The notes beneath the pieces are model-generated. The model searched no databases, was not told the DNA's origin, and saw only the letters and a program-made list of their open reading frames with translations. Below, one piece after another: positions 8,195-14,111 of a DNA stretch of 14,157 nucleotides (its first letter is position 1; the number at the start of each line of letters is the position of its first letter). Source of the stretch: an uncultured Blautia sp. (GTDB taxonomy: Bacteria > Bacillota > Clostridia > Lachnospirales > Lachnospiraceae). The DNA lies in assembly GCA_900551465.1 (NCBI GenBank), contig URWL01000011.1, positions 1 through 14,157 on the forward strand, read 5' to 3'. A program made the position numbers and the translations under genes.

Positions 8195-8662
8195 ATGGAG
8201 ATTGAACGCAAATTTTTAATAAAAAGAGAACAGCTTCCGGAAAATCTGGAGAACTTTCCTTTTCGCAGAATAGAACAGGGATATCTCTGCACTGATCCGG
8301 TGGTACGTATCCGGCGGCAGGATGACAATTACTTTCTGACTTACAAATCAAAAGGACTTATGTCCAGAGAGGAATACAACCTTCCCCTGACAAAAGATGC
8401 ATATTATCACCTGAAATCCAAAGCAGACGGTCTGGTCATTTCCAAGACCAGATATCTGATCCCGGAAAAAAACGGTCTGACCATTGAACTTGATATCTTT
8501 CATGAAGAGTATGAAGGACTTCTTCTGGCCGAGGTGGAATTCCCCTCAAAAGAAACCGCAGAAGCCTATACTCCTCCCGCATGGTTCGGCGAAGATGTAA
8601 CCTGGTCCTCAGAATATCACAACAGCACATTAAGCCAGGGCAGAAACATATCAAAAAGCTGA
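8195..8662 (+). CDS. CYTH domain protein (triphosphate tunnel metalloenzyme family)
   Basis: This is a 155-residue single-domain protein of the CYTH family, whose members hydrolyse inorganic triphosphate or thiamine triphosphate, or act as class IV adenylate cyclases. The diagnostic ExExK signature is at the very N-terminus (EIERKFLI), followed by VRIRRQDDNYFLTYKSKG with the basic residues that line the tunnel, and by the acidic strands IELDIFHEEYEG and AEVEF. Its short length fits a bacterial tripolyphosphatase-like enzyme, but the substrate is not settled. The start at 8195 was chosen because the signature begins there and GGAG lies 7 bases upstream; a TTG at 8189 is an in-frame alternative. 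The final 12 bases overlap the tail of an opposing small gene. Confidence 0.88.
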   Translation: MEIERKFLIKREQLPENLENFPFRRIEQGYLCTDPVVRIRRQDDNYFLTYKSKGLMSREEYNLPLTKDAYYHLKSKADGLVISKTRYLIPEKNGLTIELDIFHEEYEGLLLAEVEFPSKETAEAYTPPAWFGEDVTWSSEYHNSTLSQGRNISKS

Positions 8663-8854
8663 TCTGTCACCGTATTTCCTTTTTTTCCGTTTTTTGCCCG
8701 GATTCCATTTTCCACTCATCAGCAATTTTTCCAGGTATTCCGCACAGCGTAGAGGAACCGCCCCAATAAGCCTGCCTGCCATACGCACAGCCCGATTCCG
8801 GCTTTTTCCAAGTCTCATGGAAAATTCCAGCATTTTTTCCATAAATAACAACAT
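8651..8854 (-). CDS. Small, very basic protein of unknown function (67 aa)
   Basis: I do not recognise this protein. It is 67 residues with about 18 Lys/Arg against 5 acidic residues. An N-terminal half with helix-forming, mildly amphipathic pattern (MEKMLEFSMRLGKS, AGRLIGAVPLRCAEYLEKLL) is followed by a very basic tail (KKRKKRK). There is one cysteine and no signal peptide or convincing membrane span. It counts as real because a near-consensus GAGGAGGT lies 7 bases before the ATG and a promoter candidate precedes it. It is the last gene on the minus strand after proC and ends inside the 3' end of the convergent CYTH gene. The basic tail would suit nucleic-acid or membrane-surface binding, but that is only a guess. 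Confidence 0.6.
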   Translation of the reverse strand: MLLFMEKMLEFSMRLGKSRNRAVRMAGRLIGAVPLRCAEYLEKLLMSGKWNPGKKRKKRKYGDRSAF

Positions 8855-8889
8855 GTGCTAAACCTCCTCACAGGAATAGTTTAGCACAT
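8853..8889. repeat. Perfect 11-bp inverted repeat around the small gene's start
   Basis: ATGTGCTAAAC (8853-8863) and GTTTAGCACAT (8879-8889) are exact inverted copies separated by 15 bases. On the minus strand the right arm contains the candidate -10 element, the spacer contains the predicted transcription start and most of the ribosome binding site, and the left arm reaches the start codon. It could be an operator bracketing the start or, if transcription begins further up, an RNA stem that hides the ATG. Confidence 0.8.
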
Positions 8890-8906
8890 TCTGTTCTTTA
8901 ACACAA
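8878..8906 (-). promoter_or_regulatory. Candidate promoter of the 67-aa gene
   Basis: On the minus strand TTGTGT (8906-8901) and TAAACT (8883-8878) are 17 bases apart, and the -10 is extended by TGC. Its -10 lies inside the right arm of the inverted repeat. The predicted start is near 8871, leaving a leader of about 16 bases. Confidence 0.45.
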
Positions 8907-8937
8907 TTTAATAAAAATTATTTATTCCGCACTTATT

Positions 8938-9732
8938 TTACAGACGTTTTCCTTTTTCTGCCGCCCCGTTCAGCGCCTCAAATACTGCACTTCTCATTCC
9001 GGCTTTTTCCAGGATCCTTACCCCTTCAATAGTACTTCCAGCCGGAGAGCATACCATATCCTTCAGTTCGCCGGGATGCTTTCCTGTTTCCAGTACCATC
9101 TTTGCACTTCCCATAACTGCCTGAGCAGCAAAGGAATATGCCTGACTTCTCGGAAGTCCCTGCGCCACTGCGGCATCAGCCATAGCCTCGATAAACATAA
9201 ATACATACGCAGGAGAACATCCGCATACTGCACTGAACGCATCCAGAAGTCTTTCCGGAACAAATTCAAATCTTCCGAAGCTTCCTGCAATCTCGCTGAT
9301 CTTCTGTGCATCCTCCTCTGTCACACGTTCATTGCAGCATCCACCGGTCATTCCTTCCCCTACCTGTGCCGGTGTATTTGGCATCAGACGAATGATCTTC
9401 ATGGAACATCCGCAGGTATCTTCCAGCCATTTCAGTGTCTTGCCCGGAGCAATACTTACCAGAATCTGTTCTTCTGTCAGAAGGTCTCTTATTTCAAGGA
9501 TCACTTCCTCATAAAACTGGGGCTTCACCGCCAGAAAAAGAATCTCTGCTTTTTTGGCAACCTCGCGATTGTCCATAGTTGTCTCTACGCCCAGTTTTTC
9601 CCTGCTGCGCTTTGATCCGGCTTCGGTCAGATTTGATACAATAATATCATTTTTCTGAACCAGCCCTTTTTTCAGAATTCCTCCGATCATAGCTGAAGCC
9701 ATGTTTCCGCATCCAATAAATCCAATTTTCAT
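8938..9732 (-). CDS. proC: Pyrroline-5-carboxylate reductase
   Basis: This is a 264-residue enzyme that catalyses the last step of proline synthesis, reducing 1-pyrroline-5-carboxylate to proline with NAD(P)H. The N-terminus MKIGFIGCGNMASAMIGG is the Rossmann dinucleotide-binding fold with its GxGxxA pattern at residues 7-12. The C-terminal dimerisation and substrate domain carries the family signature around PAGSTIEGVRILEKAGMR. Length is normal. The ATG at 9732 overlaps the stop of the upstream membrane-protein gene as ATGA, with AGAGGA 9 bases before it, so translation is probably coupled. No proA or proB is nearby, so this step stands apart from the rest of the pathway here. Confidence 0.96.
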   Translation of the reverse strand: MKIGFIGCGNMASAMIGGILKKGLVQKNDIIVSNLTEAGSKRSREKLGVETTMDNREVAKKAEILFLAVKPQFYEEVILEIRDLLTEEQILVSIAPGKTLKWLEDTCGCSMKIIRLMPNTPAQVGEGMTGGCCNERVTEEDAQKISEIAGSFGRFEFVPERLLDAFSAVCGCSPAYVFMFIEAMADAAVAQGLPRSQAYSFAAQAVMGSAKMVLETGKHPGELKDMVCSPAGSTIEGVRILEKAGMRSAVFEALNGAAEKGKRL

Positions 9733-10172
9733 TTACATTCATCCTCTCTTTTTTCTATATGATGATATCCTACTGCATCTACCTCTGTCATCAGATATTT
9801 GCGGATCGCGAACAAAATAGCAATGGCGATCACGCCAATCAGTGTCTGCATAGTCCCCAGATGCTCGACAACCATCTGCCGGGCGGTGGCAAACATCAGA
9901 ACCTCGACAACCGTCTGCGAAGAGTGCCTGCACAGCATTTTTACAAATTCCACACCGACTACCAGAGATAATCCACTGGAAAGAAATTCTGAGAAAAATC
10001 CGGAATCCATATTCATAATGGAAGTCCCTGCCACATCATAGATCAGCCTTATCCCGGCAAATGCGATCACTACCAGAATCACAACAGACAGCAGAATCTC
10101 TGTATATCGGGCGATATTGTAGATAATATCATTAAAGCGTTTTCTTATTGCATGGTTTACTTCTTTTTTCAT
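9729..10172 (-). CDS. PsiE-like small integral membrane protein
   Basis: This is a 147-residue protein with three or four hydrophobic segments: about 22-46 (EILLSVVILVVIAFAGIRLIY), about 62-80 (FLSSGLSLVVGVEFVKML) and about 105-128 (GTMQTLIGVIAIAILFAIRKYL), with a possible short fourth near 85-100. The arrangement GVEFVKML, then a helix before ARQMVVEHLGTM, then the last span resembles the PsiE family (named from a phosphate-starvation-inducible E. coli gene of unknown function). This is a by-eye resemblance, so the family call is tentative and no phosphate link is shown. AAAAGGAGA lies 6 bases before the start, and a second AAGGAGGT is about 25 bases up. It overlaps proC by 4 bases. Confidence 0.7.
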   Translation of the reverse strand: MKKEVNHAIRKRFNDIIYNIARYTEILLSVVILVVIAFAGIRLIYDVAGTSIMNMDSGFFSEFLSSGLSLVVGVEFVKMLCRHSSQTVVEVLMFATARQMVVEHLGTMQTLIGVIAIAILFAIRKYLMTEVDAVGYHHIEKREDECK

Positions 10173-10207
10173 AGGTTCTCCTTTTCCTTTCGTACCTCCT
10201 TTTCCCT

Positions 10208-10242
10208 ATCATACATGGTTCAGGCACCATCTTCAAGAAGAT
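10208..10242 (-). promoter_or_regulatory. Promoter of the PsiE-like gene and proC, with two inverted repeats
   Basis: On the minus strand TTGAAG (10236-10231) and TATGAT (10213-10208) are separated by 17 bases, one of the better promoter matches in the window. The -35 lies within ATCTTC-AA-GAAGAT (10229-10242) and the spacer is filled by ATGGT-N6-ACCAT (10215-10230). Both inverted repeats could be operator sites; no known regulator motif is recognised. Confidence 0.6.
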
Positions 10243-10311
10243 CCTGAAAAGTTTCTGCTCACAGACAAAACAGGAAAGTTGGCACAGAATGTACTGCTTC
10301 CCTGATGAATT

Positions 10312-10348
10312 AAAAAAGCGTCCCTGCTTTATGATAAAACAGGACGCT
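10312..10348 (-). terminator. Intrinsic terminator downstream of tRNA-Gly
   Basis: In the minus direction AGCGTCCTGTTTTAT (10348-10334) pairs with the segment at 10332-10317, a stem of about 13-15 bp with one bulge and one G-U pair, followed by a run of six T (10316-10311 region). It lies about 60 bases after the tRNA and also insulates the downstream PsiE-like gene. Confidence 0.9.
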
Positions 10349-10409
10349 GCTCTTTACAGATAATCCATGCCGCAGTCAAAGACCCCATCACGGAATATCC
10401 ATTTATTAA

Positions 10410-10480
10410 AGCAGATAACGGGAATCGAACCCGCCTCCCCAGCTTGGGAAGCTGGTGTTCTACCGATGAACTATATCTGC
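10410..10480 (-). tRNA. tRNA-Gly (anticodon CCC)
   Basis: A full cloverleaf is readable on the minus strand. The acceptor stem pairs GCAGATA with TATCTGC over 7 bp, the D-stem pairs GTTC with GAAC, the anticodon stem pairs CCAGC with GCTGG around the loop TTCCCAA, and the T-arm is GCGGG TTCGATT CCCGT with one G-U pair. The anticodon CCC reads GGG glycine codons. The discriminator base is T (U73), as usual for bacterial glycine tRNAs, and the 3' CCA is not encoded. It is a single isolated tRNA gene with its own promoter and terminator, not part of a cluster. Confidence 0.97.
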
Positions 10481-10488
10481 ATGAATTC

Positions 10489-10517
10489 ATTATAGCACTG
10501 TACAAATTGCTGCGCAA
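10489..10517 (-). promoter_or_regulatory. tRNA-Gly promoter
   Basis: On the minus strand TTGCGC (10517-10512) and a perfect TATAAT (10494-10489) extended by TGC are 17 bases apart. Only 8 bases lie between the -10 and the first base of the mature tRNA, so the transcript should start within about three bases of the mature 5' end. Confidence 0.8.
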
Positions 10518-10575
10518 GGTACGTCACACAAAAAACACAATTAAACTATGACTCAAAAACAAAACAGACAATTAG

Positions 10576-10614
10576 AAAAACACATCAGAGACCAGTCATA
10601 AGACCAGTCCCTGA
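10576..10614 (-). terminator. Intrinsic terminator of malQ
   Basis: In the minus direction TCAGGGACTGGTC (10614-10602) folds onto GACTGGTCTCTGA (10597-10585) over 13 bp with a 4-base loop, followed by TGTG and TTTTT (10580-10576). Three pairs are G-U, which work only in the minus-strand RNA; on the plus strand they become A-C mismatches. That asymmetry fixes the direction as the end of malQ. Confidence 0.88.
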
Positions 10615-10626
10615 GACATTTTCTTC

Positions 10627-12123
10627 TTAACGTCCGTACCGTTTCGCAAGGGCTTTCATTTCTTTTTGAAGTTCTTCTGTAAACTGTCCCGGCACAAGTC
10701 TCCACTTCCAGTTTTTGCCCAAAGTAGACGGCTGGTTCATTCGGGCTGAGTTATCCAGATAAAGGTAGTCCTGCATAGGGATCACACAAAGCTTTGCTGC
10801 ACTTCTCATAACCAGACAGATCAGATTCTGACAGATCTCCTTATCAGAACTATGAAAATCATTCAAATATTCTCTTACCTGTTTCCGCTCCAGAGGGCTG
10901 ATGTCTCTGAACCAGGAAAGCAGCGTCTCATTATCATGCGTTCCCGTATAAACTACACAGTTTTCCGGATAATTATGGGGGAGATAGTCGCTGGCATTTC
11001 CTGTATCTCTCTCGTCAAAAGCAAATTCAATGACCTTCATATTCGGGTATCCGCTTGCCTCCACAAGAGCTTTAACCGAATCTGTCATATACCCCAGATC
11101 CTCTGCAATGATATCGCGCTGTCCCAGTCTGGCAGAAATCGCCCGGAAAAGCTCGATTCCCGGTCCTTTTTCCCACCATCCGTTTTCTGCCGTTTTGTCC
11201 CCGTAAGGAATAGCGTAATATTCATCAAAACCTCGGAAATGATCAATACGCACCACATCATAAAGACGGAAACAATGTTCAATACGGTGGATCCACCAGT
11301 CAAATCCTGTATTTCTGTGAACCTCCCAGTTATAAAGAGGATTTCCCCAAAGCTGTCCTGTGGCAGAAAAGCCATCCGGAGGACATCCGGCAACCTGTGT
11401 GGGACAGTTCTTTTCGTCCAGCTTAAACAGCCAGGGGCTTGCCCAGGTATCCGCGCTGTCCATGGCCACATAAATAGGAATATCCCCAATGATCCGGATC
11501 CCCTGGTCATTGGCATATGTCTTCAGTTTCATCCACTGCTGGCGGAATTTAAACTGCATATATTCCTGAAATTCAATCTCAAAATACAACTCTTCCCGGT
11601 AATAATCCAGAGCGTTCTGCCATCTGAGACGGATATCCTCCGCCCACTCGCTCCATGGCTTTCCATCAAAACGCTGTTTTACAGCCATAAAAAGAGCATA
11701 ATCCTTCAGCCACCATGCTTCTTCCTGCTGAAACTGCAGGAATTCTTCGTTTTCTGCTATATTGCTGCGTTCATATGCTTTTCTCAGAAGTGCGGTACGA
11801 CTTTTGTAGATTTTTGCATAATCCACGCTGGAAGGATCCTGCCCAAAATCTGCAGGATCACACTCCTTTTCAGAAAGCACACCCTCCTGTATCAAATCTT
11901 CCAGGCTGATAAAATACGGATTTCCTGCAAATGTGGAAAAACTCTGATAAGGCGAATCTCCGTAGCTGGTAGGACCCAGAGGCAGAATCTGCCAGCAGTC
12001 CTGTCCTGCTGCCTTCAGTCCATCCACAAACTCATAGGCGCTTTTAGAAAAGCATCCGATTCCATATTTTGACGGCAGGCTGCTGACAGGCAGCAGCACG
12101 CCGCATTCTCTTCTATCTGACAT
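10627..12123 (-). CDS. malQ: 4-alpha-glucanotransferase (amylomaltase, GH77)
   Basis: This is a 498-residue cytoplasmic enzyme that transfers alpha-1,4-glucan segments between maltodextrins, used in maltose/maltodextrin breakdown or glycogen trimming. Family hallmarks are GVLLPVSSLPSKYGIG at the N-terminus, WQILPLGPTSYGDSPYQ at 44-60 and GNPYFISL. The catalytic residues are in place: nucleophile Asp294 in RIDHFRG, acid/base Glu341 in IAEDLG and the stabilising Asp397 in GTHDNET. The length is usual for a bacterial amylomaltase. The start is supported by AAGGAGAAAG 8 bases upstream. No other maltose or glycogen gene lies nearby, so it is transcribed alone, with a strong terminator behind it and a promoter candidate in front. 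Confidence 0.96.
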   Translation of the reverse strand: MSDRRECGVLLPVSSLPSKYGIGCFSKSAYEFVDGLKAAGQDCWQILPLGPTSYGDSPYQSFSTFAGNPYFISLEDLIQEGVLSEKECDPADFGQDPSSVDYAKIYKSRTALLRKAYERSNIAENEEFLQFQQEEAWWLKDYALFMAVKQRFDGKPWSEWAEDIRLRWQNALDYYREELYFEIEFQEYMQFKFRQQWMKLKTYANDQGIRIIGDIPIYVAMDSADTWASPWLFKLDEKNCPTQVAGCPPDGFSATGQLWGNPLYNWEVHRNTGFDWWIHRIEHCFRLYDVVRIDHFRGFDEYYAIPYGDKTAENGWWEKGPGIELFRAISARLGQRDIIAEDLGYMTDSVKALVEASGYPNMKVIEFAFDERDTGNASDYLPHNYPENCVVYTGTHDNETLLSWFRDISPLERKQVREYLNDFHSSDKEICQNLICLVMRSAAKLCVIPMQDYLYLDNSARMNQPSTLGKNWKWRLVPGQFTEELQKEMKALAKRYGR

Positions 12124-12148
12124 AATCTTTCTCCTTCTTTTTACTTAT

Positions 12149-12180
12149 TTTATAGTGTCACAGGAGAAAAAAAGTGTCAA
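12149..12180 (-). promoter_or_regulatory. Candidate malQ promoter with a long spacer
   Basis: On the minus strand a perfect -35 TTGACA (12180-12175) and a -10-like TATAAA (12154-12149) are 20 bases apart, longer than the usual 16-18. The spacer holds seven consecutive T, and TGACAC occurs twice, 19 bases apart, once at each end. The gene may be weakly expressed unless an activator corrects the spacing. Confidence 0.4.
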
Positions 12181-12214
12181 TGTTCATTTTTTTATATTTT
12201 TATCAAAATTTTAG

Positions 12215-13228
12215 TCACTTTGCTGCTTTCTCTGCAAACTCTGTTGTTACAAGCTCCTCATAGGCAGCTCTTTCACTGAGTTCCCCGGCCCCCTCCAGAA
12301 TATCCTGCAGAAGCTCGAAGCTCTTCTCTTCAAATATCAGATTTTCTTTCCAGGTATCCTGATCATAATAACGTTTTACAATCGTCGTAAGTGTATCCGC
12401 ATCTGTCTCCGGAAACTGCGGAGCGATCACAGCCGCAATCTCCTCCGGAGTATGCTGCTGCACAAACTCCACGCCTTTCTGAAGACCATTGACAAAGCTC
12501 TGGATAATCTCAGGATTTTTCTCTATATAGCTTCTTCTGGCGCTGTAGGAGGTATATGGAACATAACCGGAATCCACTCCCAGAGAAGCCACAACATGAC
12601 CGGTTCCTTCTTTTTCAAGCGCTGTCGCAGAAGGTTCAAACTCCACTGTGAAATCAGAAGAAGAATCTCCTGCAAAAGCTGCTGCCGTAGAACCAAAATC
12701 AATGCTCTGGTCAATGGAAAGATCCTTCTGCGGATCCATACCGTTCTGTTTTAGGATATATTCAAAAACCATCTCCGGCATACCACCTTTTCGACCGCCA
12801 AGTACTTTCTTACCTTTTAGATCCGTCCACTGGAAGTCGGGCATTTCTTCTCTTGCAACCAGAAAATTTCCGGCTCTCTGGGTTCCCTGGGCAAAATTTA
12901 TTATCGGATCATTAGCCCCCTCCTGAAAAGCATAAACAGAAGCTTCCGCTCCCATAAATCCAATATCTGCTTCTCCTGAGATCAGTGCAGTCATCACCTT
13001 ATCCGCGCCAAAACCTGTCACCAGATCCACGTTCAGCCCCTCTTCCCGAAAATACCCTTTTTCCAGAGCAACATACTGAGGGGCATAAAAAATAGAATGT
13101 GCAACCTCATTCAGCGTAATCCTTGTCAGCTTCTCTTCTTTTTTCTCTGCCATAACTGCACATGGAACGGCTGTCACTGCCAGGAGAACGGCAAGAACTG
13201 CCGCGGTCAATCTTTTTCTTATTCTCAT
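12215..13228 (-). CDS. ABC transporter substrate-binding protein (NMT1/SsuA type), secreted
   Basis: This is a 337-residue periplasmic-binding-like protein of the NMT1/THI5-SsuA-TauA family, whose members bind thiamine precursors, sulfonates or nitrate. Residues 1-26 look like a signal peptide (MRIRKRL, a hydrophobic core, then AVMA before EKK). The mature part opens with TRITLNEVAHSIFYAPQYVALEKGYF and continues FREEGLNVDLV and GEADIGFMG, the family's typical first lobe. The expected lipobox is absent: the only nearby Cys is in TAVPC, which does not fit. I start at 13228 because the signal peptide begins there after AAAGGAG; the open frame continues to a TTG at 13309 without support. No permease or ATPase adjoins it, so the substrate is undetermined. 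A decayed relative lies about 0.8 kb away. Confidence 0.88.
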   Translation of the reverse strand: MRIRKRLTAAVLAVLLAVTAVPCAVMAEKKEEKLTRITLNEVAHSIFYAPQYVALEKGYFREEGLNVDLVTGFGADKVMTALISGEADIGFMGAEASVYAFQEGANDPIINFAQGTQRAGNFLVAREEMPDFQWTDLKGKKVLGGRKGGMPEMVFEYILKQNGMDPQKDLSIDQSIDFGSTAAAFAGDSSSDFTVEFEPSATALEKEGTGHVVASLGVDSGYVPYTSYSARRSYIEKNPEIIQSFVNGLQKGVEFVQQHTPEEIAAVIAPQFPETDADTLTTIVKRYYDQDTWKENLIFEEKSFELLQDILEGAGELSERAAYEELVTTEFAEKAAK

Positions 13229-13266
13229 ATGGAGTTTACTCCTTTTGCCTTTCCTCCTAGCATATG
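13226..13266 (-). promoter_or_regulatory. Leader with alternative pairing over the ribosome binding site
   Basis: Before the substrate-binding protein start, the minus strand has two GGAG-type sites: GGAGG near 13254-13258 and AAGGAG near 13238-13243. CTCC next to the ATG can pair with the nearer GGAG as a 4-bp hairpin, or CTCCATATG can pair with the distant CATAT...GGAG. Either would hide a ribosome binding site or the start codon. The stems are short and the role is speculative. Confidence 0.3.
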
Positions 13267-13346
13267 AAAGAAAACCTTCAAAGGTGAATGATCTTTTCAG
13301 TAACGACAATTCTCTTTACAATTATCTATGAAGAGTATTTTTTCCT

Positions 13347-13375
13347 TTGTATATTTCCTTAAACTATGATATTCT
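13347..13375 (+). promoter_or_regulatory. Weak promoter candidate for the GNAT gene
   Basis: TTGTAT (13347-13352) and TATTCT (13370-13375) are 17 bases apart. An overlapping TATGAT at 13365-13370 is a better -10 but lacks a good -35. Either would place the start 20-30 bases before the ATG. Confidence 0.3.
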
Positions 13376-13407
13376 GACCTTATCATCTTACAAAGGAGAT
13401 ACTATTC

Positions 13408-13926
13408 ATGGAAAACCACATTCACTTATCCGCCTATCACAACGAAAAGGAAGTGCTTCTGGATCTGATCCAACGATTCTGGATCGCTCACAATGACGAG
13501 ACTCCGTCTCCGGAAGAAGTTCTGGAAGATTTCCACACCTGTACAGGTGCCGGGCATCAACTCTTTTTTATAAAAAAGGACAGCTCATACATCGGTTTGC
13601 TTCACCTTGGAAGCCGTGGCGCGGAAATCAATTGGGTAGAAGAATTATTTATTTTGCCCGAATATCAGGGACATGGTTATGGTTCCATGGCCTTGAAGCT
13701 GGCAGAAGATCTTGTCAGAGAATACTCGGATTCCATCTATCTGGAAGTTGCCGCCTTTAACTTCAGGGCTGCTAAATTATACCGTCGAAATGGCTATGAC
13801 TGCTTAAATACCGTTACTCTTCGCAAGGATTTTCAGCCTCAGGAATACAAAACTTTAAGGACAGAAACTCTTTTCGATCATTCTTTTGAAATAAAGCAGA
13901 GAAATAAAAAGAACAGACCCTCATAA
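13408..13926 (+). CDS. GNAT family N-acetyltransferase
   Basis: This is a 172-residue acetyl-CoA-dependent acetyltransferase. The acetyl-CoA pyrophosphate loop is visible as LPEYQGHGYGSMAL (residues 83-96, QGHGYG core), preceded by the strand VEELFIL, and the C-terminal motif B is NFRAAKLYRRNGY (118-130). The Asn and Tyr of motif B are typical of functional members. The substrate is unknown; a small-molecule amine or a protein N-terminus are both possible. The ATG follows AAAGGAGA by about 9 bases. It diverges from the substrate-binding protein gene across a 179-base gap and is one of only two plus-strand genes in the window. Confidence 0.9.
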   Translation: MENHIHLSAYHNEKEVLLDLIQRFWIAHNDETPSPEEVLEDFHTCTGAGHQLFFIKKDSSYIGLLHLGSRGAEINWVEELFILPEYQGHGYGSMALKLAEDLVREYSDSIYLEVAAFNFRAAKLYRRNGYDCLNTVTLRKDFQPQEYKTLRTETLFDHSFEIKQRNKKNRPS

Positions 13927-14001
13927 ATGCCCTGATTTCCCATTTTTTAAAGAATCTGCCCCGAACACTACTTCCAAAATGCATGTCTCGTTTTCCTTTT
14001 T

Positions 14002-14111
14002 CTCAAAATCCAGGCACATATTCCATATCCAGTCTCTTCTCCCGGAAATACTCTTTTCCGCAGCAACATACTATGGGACATAAAAACAGAGTGTGCCGAA
14101 CTTCTTTAGCT
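14002..14111 (-). pseudogene. Decayed fragment of a second NMT1/SsuA-type substrate-binding protein
   Basis: Read on the minus strand, this stretch aligns with the N-terminal part of the intact substrate-binding protein gene (its residues from about LNEVAHSIFY to LVTGFG), at roughly 70-75% nucleotide identity by eye. Pieces that still read are EYFREKRLDMEYVPGF against GYFREEGLNVDLVTGF, and YVP-stop-YVA against YAPQYVA. The glutamine codon has become TAG, one T is lost from a T run and one A from an A run, and the frame closes with TGA. The signal peptide and the rest of the protein are missing. It begins against the stop of the LacI-like gene and has the same strand as the intact paralogue, so it is a remnant of a duplicated or replaced gene. 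Confidence 0.75.

Noticed and set aside
8025..8351. A 108-codon minus-strand frame covering the DJ-1/CYTH promoter region.
   Set aside because: It runs through two good promoter candidates and opposes the CYTH N-terminus; no ribosome binding site and no motif.
8786..8806. Possible plus-strand terminator for the CYTH gene (AGCC...GGCT then TTTTT).
   Set aside because: The stem is only 4 bp, lies well past the stop and is part of the coding sequence of the 67-aa gene.
8853..8889. Possible CIRCE element for the HrcA heat-shock repressor, because the arms contain TTAGCAC and GTGCTAA.
   Set aside because: In CIRCE the order is TTAGCACTC-N9-GAGTGCTAA. Here the half-sites point the other way, lack the CTC/GAG part and have a 15-base spacer.
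10329..10517. A 62-codon minus-strand frame.
   Set aside because: It runs through the tRNA-Gly gene, its promoter and its terminator.
10852..12072. A 406-codon open frame on the plus strand.
   Set aside because: It is antisense to the whole middle of malQ, which has intact catalytic motifs, and it has no ribosome binding site or recognisable domain. It is a codon-bias shadow.
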